Origin: UBA5972 sp002430125
GTDB taxonomy: Bacteria; Pseudomonadota; Alphaproteobacteria; Rhodobacterales; Rhodobacteraceae
Assembly: GCA_937892915.1 (NCBI GenBank)
Contig: CALBIC010000096.1
Coordinates: 1-24,594 of the forward strand
Reading direction: 5' to 3'
Length of the DNA stretch: 24,594 bases
In this document: piece by piece, positions 18,783-24,594 of the stretch
Layout of the letters: each line of letters begins with the position of its first letter
Position numbering within the stretch: position 1 is the stretch's first letter
Position numbers and translations under genes: made by a program
The notes under the pieces: generated by a model
Databases searched by the model: none
What the model was told of the DNA's origin: nothing
Seen by the model: the letters and a program-made list of their open reading frames with translations, nothing else

Positions 18783-19562
18783 TCAGTCTTTGCGCTTGGG
18801 TCCGGCCCAAAGTTTCTTGTTGCTCAGATACAAAAGCGACGTCAGCAGCACCATGAAGGCCACCGCCAAAAAGCCGGTATTCTTGCGCGCCATCATCTTT
18901 GGTTCAGCCGCCCACATCAAAAATGCCGACACATCCTCGGCCATATGCTCGACCGAATTGGGATGCCCGTCGCGATATTCAACTGCGCCGTCTTCCAGTG
19001 GCGGGTTCATCGAAATCCAACCACTCGAAAATGCATGGTTTTCATAAAGCGTCACGCCGGCCTGGGTTTTTTCCTCGCCGGTGAACCCGGTCAGGATTGA
19101 GGCGATATATTCGGCCCCGCCCATGCCCTGGACAATTTGATTGATCCCCAAACCCATCGGGCCGTGAAAGCCGGCACGCGCCTTGGCCATCAGGCTTAAG
19201 TCAGGCGCGCCAACGGCAGTATTGGCCGGAAACTTGTCCGACGGCCTGCCGGGCCGGGTTTCGCCGGTTTCAGCGTCTGTGACGTCAAACAAGGCGGCAA
19301 AGGCTTTGACCTGCTCTGCTTCCAATTGCGGGCCACCTGGTTCAGCCAATGCGCGGAACGCCACTTGGCGCAGGCCGTGGCAAGCCGAGCAGACTTCCTT
19401 GTAAACCTGCAAGCCGCGCTGCAACTGATGTACGTCGAATTTACCGAACGGGCCTTCAAACGAAAAGGCGAAATCTTCGGTGTGACCTGTGCCCGCGGCA
19501 TTGGTTGCCCCTGTTCCCAAGCCGAATGCAACGAGTGCTGCGAGTATGCTGTTCTTAATCAT
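18783..19562 (-). CDS. petC: Cytochrome c1 of the cytochrome bc1 complex
   Basis: The ATG at 19562 gives 259 residues. A signal peptide (MIKNSILAALVAFGLGTG, cleavage near TNAA) is followed by the heme c motif C58-S-A-C61-H62 and the likely axial ligand Met185 in ISMNPPLEDG. A C-terminal anchor helix near 230-247 (FLAVAFMVLLTSLLYL) ends in basic residues. The protein passes electrons from the Rieske centre to cytochrome c. The frame is open further upstream to 19730, but that part overlaps petB and lacks a signal, so I reject the longer version. It is the last gene of petABC, 22 bases behind petB. Confidence 0.96.
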   Translation of the reverse strand: MIKNSILAALVAFGLGTGATNAAGTGHTEDFAFSFEGPFGKFDVHQLQRGLQVYKEVCSACHGLRQVAFRALAEPGGPQLEAEQVKAFAALFDVTDAETGETRPGRPSDKFPANTAVGAPDLSLMAKARAGFHGPMGLGINQIVQGMGGAEYIASILTGFTGEEKTQAGVTLYENHAFSSGWISMNPPLEDGAVEYRDGHPNSVEHMAEDVSAFLMWAAEPKMMARKNTGFLAVAFMVLLTSLLYLSNKKLWAGPKRKD

Positions 19563-19584
19563 CTCGTCTGTCCCTTTGTTCTGT

Positions 19585-20916
19585 TCATTCAGCCGCAGAC
19601 GCAGATGCGTCTTTGGGTGGGTAATGGGCATCGAAGTCTTCTTCGATGGTTGCAGGCACTGGCAGTGGTTTTTCAAACACGCCCAGCAGCGGCAAGACCA
19701 CCAGGAAATACCCGAACCAATAGCTGGCACCGATCAGTGATATCACCGGAACCATGCCTTCGGCAGGTTGCGAGCCGCACCATGTCAGCACCACGAAATC
19801 CACCGCCAGCAACCAGAACCACCACTTGAACGACGGGCGATACTTGCCCGAGCGCACGGTTGAGGTGTCTAACCAAGGCACGAAGACCATCACGATGATC
19901 GACGCGAACATCGCGATTACGCCAAAGAACTTGGCGTCAACGATGCCGCCGGTCACAAGGTTGACCAACTGAACCGCCCAAACGTCCGAGGTAAAGGCCC
20001 GCAGAATTGCGTAGAACGGCAGGTAGTACCATTCAGGTACAATATGCGCCGGTGTCACCAGCGGATTGGCTTCGGTGTAGTTGTCCGGATGACCCAGATA
20101 GTTCGGCATAAAGTATGTGATCGCAAAAAAGATAGTCAGAACGACGCCCAGCGCGAACAAGTCTTTCACCACAAAGTACGGCCAGAACGGCAGCGTGTCT
20201 TTCTCAGCCTCGGCTTTCGAGCCGCGGCGCACTTCAACCCCTGACGGATTGTTGTTGCCGGTGGTATGGAACGCCCAGATATGCACGATCACCAGACCGG
20301 CCAGAACAAAGGGCAGCAGGTAATGCAGGCTGAAAAAACGGTTCAGCGTTGCGTTATCAACCGCAGGTCCGCCCAGAAGCCATGTCTGGATAGTTTCACC
20401 AATGCCCGGGATCGCACCGAAAAACCCGGTGATAACCGTAGCACCCCAGAAAGACATCTGACCCCAAGGCAAAACATAGCCAAGAAAACCGGTTGCCATC
20501 ATCACCAGATAGATCAGCATGCCGACAATCCAGGTGACTTCACGCGGCGCCTTGTAAGACCCGTAATAAAGACTCCGGAAAATATGGAGATAGACCGCAA
20601 AGAAGAATAATGACGCGCCGTTAGCGTGCAGATACCGCAAAGCCCAGCCGCCGTTCACGTCGCGCATGATATGTTCGACACTGTCAAACGCCATGCTGGT
20701 ATGCGGCGTATAATGCATCGCCAGCACAATACCCGTCGCCAGTTGCAGCGCCAGACAGAACGCCAGAACGATGCCCCAGATCCACATCCAGTTCAGGTTC
20801 TTCGGTGTGGGGATCATCAATGTGTCATATAGGATGCTGACAACGGGCAAACGCTCGTGCAGCCATTTTTCTACGCCCGTTTTGGGCTCGTAATGATCGT
20901 GTGGAATACCGGCCAT
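19585..20916 (-). CDS. petB: Cytochrome b of the cytochrome bc1 complex
   Basis: This membrane quinol-oxidising subunit has 443 residues and eight or more hydrophobic segments. The four heme b ligands are His97, His111, His198 and His212, and the Qo-site PEWY motif is at 294-297, identical in numbering to Rhodobacter capsulatus. Other typical parts are GYVLPWGQMSFWGA and the RGSKAEAEKDTLPFWPYFVVKD region before helix E. The long C-terminal tail (DFDAHYPPKDASASAAE) is variable. It starts 12 bases after petA and precedes petC. Confidence 0.97.
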   Translation of the reverse strand: MAGIPHDHYEPKTGVEKWLHERLPVVSILYDTLMIPTPKNLNWMWIWGIVLAFCLALQLATGIVLAMHYTPHTSMAFDSVEHIMRDVNGGWALRYLHANGASLFFFAVYLHIFRSLYYGSYKAPREVTWIVGMLIYLVMMATGFLGYVLPWGQMSFWGATVITGFFGAIPGIGETIQTWLLGGPAVDNATLNRFFSLHYLLPFVLAGLVIVHIWAFHTTGNNNPSGVEVRRGSKAEAEKDTLPFWPYFVVKDLFALGVVLTIFFAITYFMPNYLGHPDNYTEANPLVTPAHIVPEWYYLPFYAILRAFTSDVWAVQLVNLVTGGIVDAKFFGVIAMFASIIVMVFVPWLDTSTVRSGKYRPSFKWWFWLLAVDFVVLTWCGSQPAEGMVPVISLIGASYWFGYFLVVLPLLGVFEKPLPVPATIEEDFDAHYPPKDASASAAE

Positions 20917-20928
20917 TTACTGTCTCCC

Positions 20929-21492
20929 TTAACCGAGCTTGATGGTTGTGTCGTTCATAAAGACCGCAGTCGGCACCGGCAGATTTCGCGGGGCCGGGCC
21001 TTTTCGGATACGACCAGCAGTGTCGTAATGTGATCCATGACAGGGGCAGAACCAGCCGCCGAAATCACCGGCCCCGTCGCCCAAAGGCACACAACCCAAA
21101 TGCGTACAAACGCCCATCATGACCAGCCATTCACCGGCTTCATCCAACGTGCGGTTCTTGTCGCTTGCATCTGCACTGTCTGCAATGTTTGCGTTCTCGG
21201 CTGCAGTGTCGACCAGATCGACCAAGGCCACGCTGCGGGCGGCGTCGATTTCGGCCGGGGTGCGGCGGCGGATGAATACCGGCTTGCCGCGCCACTTGAC
21301 GGTGATCTGGGTTCCGACTTCGACACCGGAAATATCCACTTCGACCGAGGACAGGGCGAGAATATCGGCGGAGGGGTTCATTTGGTTGACCAGTGGCCAA
21401 ACGGCGGCACCTGTGGCAACTGCCCCAGTGGCCGCGGTGGCCACATATAGGAAGTCCCGGCGGGTGCCTGCGTTGTCTTCTGCGTGAGACAC
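20929..21492 (-). CDS. petA: Rieske iron-sulfur protein of the cytochrome bc1 complex
   Basis: From the GTG at 21492 (AAGGAG 8 bases upstream) the protein has 187 residues, close to R. capsulatus (191). The N-terminus has a twin-arginine motif TRRDFLY at 10-16 followed by an uncleaved anchor helix. The 2Fe-2S ligands are Cys129 and His131 (CTHLGC, with Cys134) and Cys149 and His152 (CPCHGSHYD, with Cys151); Cys134 and Cys151 form the stabilising disulfide. The frame is open back to 21660, but the upstream part has no anchor sense. It is the first gene of petABC and divergent from trmL. Confidence 0.96.
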   Translation of the reverse strand: MSHAEDNAGTRRDFLYVATAATGAVATGAAVWPLVNQMNPSADILALSSVEVDISGVEVGTQITVKWRGKPVFIRRRTPAEIDAARSVALVDLVDTAAENANIADSADASDKNRTLDEAGEWLVMMGVCTHLGCVPLGDGAGDFGGWFCPCHGSHYDTAGRIRKGPAPRNLPVPTAVFMNDTTIKLG

Positions 21493-21544
21493 GAGTTTCT
21501 CTCCTTTGCCCGGCCCGGAAAACAGGCCAATATCATACGACGAA

Positions 21545-21562
21545 CCCCAAATCGCTTTGGGG
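21545..21562. other. Perfect 7-bp hairpin between petA and trmL
   Basis: CCCCAAA and TTTGGGG flank a TCGC loop in the 138-base region between the divergent petA and trmL genes. It has no T run, so is not an obvious terminator. It could be a protein-binding palindrome or a leader hairpin of the pet mRNA. No function can be read from it. Confidence 0.4.
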
Positions 21563-21630
21563 CTTCCGCGGGTTACTACACAACGGCTTGCCCTAGGTCC
21601 AGCGGACATTCGGGCGCAGATAACAGGAAT

Positions 21631-22089
21631 GTGAAAGATTTGAGACTTGCGGTTTACCAACCCGATATTGCGCCCAATCTCGGGGCGATTTTACGTATCT
21701 GTGCATGCTTTGGCGTGCCGCTGGATGTGATCGAGCCATGTGGCTTCCCATTGTCCGACAAATCCTTGCGCCGCGTGGCGATGGATTACGCCGGACAAGC
21801 CGATTTTAGCCGGCATGATTCGTGGTCTGATTTCGTGACACTTACCCGCCCTCCACGGCTTATCCTACTGACAACAAAGGCGGAAACAGACATCTGGGAT
21901 TTTGATTTTCGCGCTGACGATACTTTGATGATGGGCCGCGAAAGTGCCGGCGTACCGGATGATGTGCACCACGCCTGCGACGGCCATGTCCGTATCCCGA
22001 TGCCCGGCGGCGGGCGTAGTTTGAATGTCGCGGTGGCGGCGGGGATCGTTTTAGCCGAGGCGTTGCGGCAAATTCGGGGTTCAAATTGA
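21631..22089 (+). CDS. trmL: tRNA (cytidine/uridine-34 2'-O)-methyltransferase, SPOUT family
   Basis: The product is about 152 residues, the size of TrmL, which methylates the ribose of the wobble base in certain leucine tRNAs. It begins RLAVYQPDIAPNLGAILR, the usual TrmL start, and carries the SPOUT knot motifs MGRESAGVP near 107 and RIPMPGGGRSLNVAVAAGIVL near 126. The start is uncertain: a GTG at 21631 has AGGA only 2 bases upstream, whereas a TTG at 21640 would place Met exactly where homologues begin. Divergent from petA. Confidence 0.9.
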   Translation: MKDLRLAVYQPDIAPNLGAILRICACFGVPLDVIEPCGFPLSDKSLRRVAMDYAGQADFSRHDSWSDFVTLTRPPRLILLTTKAETDIWDFDFRADDTLMMGRESAGVPDDVHHACDGHVRIPMPGGGRSLNVAVAAGIVLAEALRQIRGSN

Positions 22090-22138
22090 TCTGGCTGCGC
22101 GCTAGGGTCGCAGGCCACAAATAAATTTGGACCTGCCA

Positions 22139-22681
22139 ATGAGAATGCATGCCGTCTGGAAAACCCGCGCCGTCTTGCTGGCGATGATTCTGGCTTTCTC
22201 GCTCAGCAGCAAGAAAGTCGAGAAACTAGGCGACACCTATCAGATCGTCCTGCCGGTGCTGGCTTTGGGCTGTTCGGCGGTTAACGGGCAAGCGGTTGAT
22301 TTCTTTGTGCGCTACTGGGTGCAGTGGGGTATCGTTCACGGCAGCAAAGCGGCCTTGGGTGACGCGAAAATCAACCAACGGCCAAACGGCAACTATAGCG
22401 GCATGCCGTCGGGCCATACGGCGACTGCGGTACTGGGGGCCAGTAATCTGGTGCATGAATGCCTGACCGGCAGCCCTTGGGTTAAAGGCGTGGTCATCCT
22501 GACTGCAGGTTTTGTTGGCGGCTCGCGCATCGAGTCCGAGGCGCATACGATCTGGCAGGTATTAGCGGGGGCTTTGGTCGGTTGGCTGACCGAGCGTGCG
22601 TTTCGCAAGATGTCGCCACTTGCATGGATGCGACAGGCAAGGCAGTGGCTGGCCGCACGTTTTGGGCGCGGCCAGGCCTGA
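22139..22681 (+). CDS. PAP2-family phosphatase, membrane associated
   Basis: This protein of 180 residues shows the PAP2 acid phosphatase motifs: K-x-N-Q-R-P (DAKINQRP), the SGH motif as GMPSGHTATA, and the third motif SRIESEAHTIWQVLAG with the nucleophile histidine. An N-terminal hydrophobic stretch (AVLLAMILAFSLS) may be a signal or anchor. Lipid phosphates such as phosphatidate or undecaprenyl pyrophosphate are usual substrates, but this member is short and has few membrane segments, so the substrate is open. Start is ATG 22139 or 22145. It converges on the GST gene with only 3 bases between stops. Confidence 0.82.
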   Translation: MRMHAVWKTRAVLLAMILAFSLSSKKVEKLGDTYQIVLPVLALGCSAVNGQAVDFFVRYWVQWGIVHGSKAALGDAKINQRPNGNYSGMPSGHTATAVLGASNLVHECLTGSPWVKGVVILTAGFVGGSRIESEAHTIWQVLAGALVGWLTERAFRKMSPLAWMRQARQWLAARFGRGQA

Positions 22682-22684
22682 GGA

Positions 22685-23293
22685 TTATTCCAGCGGAACC
22701 GTGTCCAGCATGCTTTGGGTTTGCCCAAAACCTTTTTGCCAGGCTGCAAGATTGGGCCGCGCTTCGCGCCAATTTCGTGCTGCGTGGCGGAAATCAAGGT
22801 ATTCCAGCGCACAGCCAACCGCCACCTGCCCCATTGTCAGGGGGCCGGTCAGATGTGCAAGCCATGTGGTATCCAGTGCATCCAGCGCGCGGCTGACTTT
22901 TTGCCACTGGCCTTCAACCCATTCCGGCATCCGCTTGTCCTCAGGGCGAACGCGGGATTCGTAAACCATCAGGATCGCCGCATCGGTCATGCCATCCCCC
23001 ATCGCTTCAAGCGTCAGGACCGGCCACAGAGCATCACCTGAAGGGTAAAGTTTGCCACCGGCGCGGGCATCCAGATAGCGGCAGATAACGCGGCTGTCGA
23101 ATATCGCAGGGCCTTTTTCAGGCTGCAAGGCCGGGATTTTGCCAAGCGGATTGTGATCCAGTGGCATGGTGCCGGTGTTGACCGGACTTCCGGCCGCAGG
23201 CACCAGTTCAACATCACCCAATTGACCGGTTTCGGCCAGCAGAACCATAACTTTGCGCACATAAGGCGACGTTCGGGAGTAAAACAGTTTCAA
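22685..23293 (-). CDS. Glutathione S-transferase family protein
   Basis: The protein of 202 residues has an N-terminal thioredoxin-like GST domain: FYSRTSPYVRKVMVLLAETG with a possible catalytic Ser9, the cis-proline loop KIPAL at 52-56, and the glutathione-binding Asp66-Ser67 (IFDSRVICRYLD). The helical C-terminal domain follows, with LTMGQVAVGCALEYLDFR in the place of the usual N-capping box. It probably acts in detoxification in the cytoplasm. It starts 2 bases after the stop of the small gene at 23296, so the two are co-transcribed. Confidence 0.9.
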   Translation of the reverse strand: MKLFYSRTSPYVRKVMVLLAETGQLGDVELVPAAGSPVNTGTMPLDHNPLGKIPALQPEKGPAIFDSRVICRYLDARAGGKLYPSGDALWPVLTLEAMGDGMTDAAILMVYESRVRPEDKRMPEWVEGQWQKVSRALDALDTTWLAHLTGPLTMGQVAVGCALEYLDFRHAARNWREARPNLAAWQKGFGQTQSMLDTVPLE

Positions 23294-23295
23294 TT

Positions 23296-23580
23296 TCAGA
23301 CCTTTCGGAATTTAAGACGCCCAAGGGCAGTTGCATCAATTTCGATACCCGGACCATTCGCACCAAAGCGGATCACCCGCCGCCAGCGCGCCTGCGCATT
23401 AACCTGAGCGCGGTCTTTGGCGTGATGAGCAGCCAAACCTTCCGCAACACTGTCCAGCGCGTCTTCGTTGGCTTGCAGGGTGGCTGAACGGGCGACTTTG
23501 CGACTAAGTGCATAGGCCGCAACAGCCACCACGCCGTAACGCAGTGCAACAGCGGCAACCGGGGCAAGAGGTAACGGCAT
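23296..23580 (-). CDS. Small protein of unknown function with N-terminal membrane segment
   Basis: The product has 94 residues. Residues 1-25 (PLPLAPVAAVALRYGVVAVAAYAL) are hydrophobic, likely one membrane helix, followed by a basic residue cluster (SRKVARS), an acidic-alanine-rich helix and a C-terminal part RRVIRFGANGPGIEIDATALGRLKF. I do not recognise a named family. The ATG at 23580 and tight spacing to the GST gene support it as a real gene. Confidence 0.7.
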   Translation of the reverse strand: MPLPLAPVAAVALRYGVVAVAAYALSRKVARSATLQANEDALDSVAEGLAAHHAKDRAQVNAQARWRRVIRFGANGPGIEIDATALGRLKFRKV

Positions 23581-23627
23581 GATAAACCTTTCTACAAGAC
23601 AGGCTCAGCTTAGGGATAAGCGGGCGG

Positions 23628-24260
23628 TCAATCAATCTTTTCGGGTGGCGCACGCATCAACTTTGCCAGATCGGCGGTTTCTGATCCTATGCCGGCAGTT
23701 GCCATCGCATCAGCGGCGGCCAACCGGGCCGCTTCGGGCTTGTTTTGTGCCAACTTCCATGTGCCATCCACAGTGCCGATTTCCAGCTCGATCGGCACGA
23801 TCATCCGCAACAGTTTTGCCAAGGCGTCAGGGTCTACTTTGTCAGTTAACCAAGGGGCCTTCGGCATCAGCCGGGCTTCAAAATTTGCTGACAGCAGGTC
23901 CAGATGCGGGCGCAGATCGGCATCATGCTTGAGCTTCAGATCACCGCGAATATGCACCGCAACATAGTTCCAGGTCGGCACCTGATCTTCCATTTCATAC
24001 CAGTCAGGTGACACGTAACTATCCGCCCCGCTGATCGCCAGTATTGCAGGTCGTGTTCCACCTGCCAATGCGCGGGCAATCGGGTTCGAGCGCATAAGAT
24101 GCGCCTCGATCCGGCGGCCATCTTCGGTCATCACAAAGGGCACATGGCTGATCAGCGGCCCGGCCTCGCCGTTAATACTGAGCACACCAAATCCGCGCTT
24201 GGCGGCAAAATCCAGATTGGTCTGGCGTTCAGTGCCGCGATAGATGGGGTTTGGATGCAT
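23628..24260 (-). CDS. PaiB-family FMN-binding protein (negative regulator family)
   Basis: The 210 residues match the PaiB/FMN-binding split-barrel group: SNPIARAL near 58, then SYVSPDWYEMEDQVPTWNY near 81-99 and GTWKLAQNKP near 168, all hallmark segments. Bacillus PaiB represses sporulation and protease genes, but many proteobacterial members are flavoproteins of unknown role, so regulation of transcription should not be assumed. The ATG at 24260 directly follows the stop of the upstream GST-family gene (TGA-ATG), showing an operon. Confidence 0.88.
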   Translation of the reverse strand: MHPNPIYRGTERQTNLDFAAKRGFGVLSINGEAGPLISHVPFVMTEDGRRIEAHLMRSNPIARALAGGTRPAILAISGADSYVSPDWYEMEDQVPTWNYVAVHIRGDLKLKHDADLRPHLDLLSANFEARLMPKAPWLTDKVDPDALAKLLRMIVPIELEIGTVDGTWKLAQNKPEAARLAAADAMATAGIGSETADLAKLMRAPPEKID

Positions 24261-24594
24261 TCACAGACTTTCCGGAAATAAGGTAACCGGATCACCGGCC
24301 TGCCACTTTTTATACTTGGTCATAACTGCCGCGAACTCTGAGGAGGCTAAGAACATCGCAAGCCAGCGTTTCAAATGAATCCAAGGCTGCGAATCAAACC
24401 ACACCTGGTCGACCGCGGCAAGCTGCCGTACAAAGGGTGCAATAGCCATATCGGAAAGGGCTGTGCGGTCACCAAAAAGAAAGCTGTGTTGCGAAAGCCG
24501 CGAATTTAGTGCGTGCAAAAACACACTGGCCGCGTCGCGCGCGGTTGTCCCGTCGCTGTCAGGATCACGGCTGACGTATTTATAATGATCTAGG
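24261..24594 (-). CDS. Glutathione S-transferase family protein, C-terminal part (cut by window edge)
   Basis: The frame stays open from the stop at 24261 to the right edge, giving about 110 C-terminal residues beginning LDHYKYVSRDPDS. FLFGDRTALSDMAIAPFVRQ is the typical GST C-domain N-capping box and hydrophobic staple. The N-terminal glutathione-binding domain lies beyond the window. An internal GTG at 24524 is not a real start. The next gene, PaiB-like, begins immediately after the stop. Confidence 0.85.
   Translation of the reverse strand, partial: LDHYKYVSRDPDSDGTTARDAASVFLHALNSRLSQHSFLFGDRTALSDMAIAPFVRQLAAVDQVWFDSQPWIHLKRWLAMFLASSEFAAVMTKYKKWQAGDPVTLFPESL

Noticed and set aside
19563..19730. 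Longer N-terminus for cytochrome c1
   Set aside because: It would overlap petB and bury the signal peptide; the ATG at 19562 gives the family length.

Overview
This window reads as a moderately GC-rich chromosomal segment of an alphaproteobacterium, most likely Rhodobacterales (Roseobacter group). The support is the petABC order with Rhodobacter-type residue numbering in cytochrome b and cytochrome c1, the gene families present, dense packing with many GTG and TTG starts, and an intergenic palindromic element of a style I associate with that group. No tRNA, rRNA, CRISPR array, insertion sequence or prophage gene was seen. Most genes are ordinary core metabolism.

Left part (1-3800), signalling. 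An H-NOX heme/nitric-oxide sensor, whose 5' end looks disrupted, overlaps a hybrid histidine kinase with two receiver domains. Facing it is a two-gene operon for a STAS anti-anti-sigma-type protein and an RsbW-like ATPase, a partner-switch pair without its usual phosphatase or sigma factor.

Middle (3950-12500), metabolism and housekeeping. A thiolase is coupled to a free-methionine-R-sulfoxide reductase. Next come a frameshifted unidentified gene and a VOC protein on the minus strand. An adenine deaminase-AMP nucleosidase pair (AMP to adenine to hypoxanthine) follows, then an HU protein with an intrinsic terminator, an EamA transporter, and a CcdA-like membrane protein with a Tat-exported thioredoxin.

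Between the thioredoxin gene and aroC lies an approximately 100-bp nested inverted repeat. Then come aroC and an MFS transporter, both on the minus strand. A roughly 500-bp intergenic region holds a TPP riboswitch directly upstream of the thiamine ABC importer thiBPQ (15495-18722).

Right part (18780-24594). thiBPQ converges with the cytochrome bc1 operon petABC (minus strand), with a terminator between them. A TrmL-type tRNA methyltransferase and a PAP2 phosphatase follow on the plus strand. At the end, a minus-strand run encodes a GST-family protein (cut by the window edge), a PaiB-like flavin-binding protein, a small membrane protein and a second GST.

The most interesting signals are the H-NOX/kinase next to an orphan partner-switch pair, the two probable frameshifts (5' end of H-NOX; 5819-5821), a readable SD-sequestration model for the TPP riboswitch, the nested palindromic repeat, and a thioredoxin whose cis-proline position appears to be serine.
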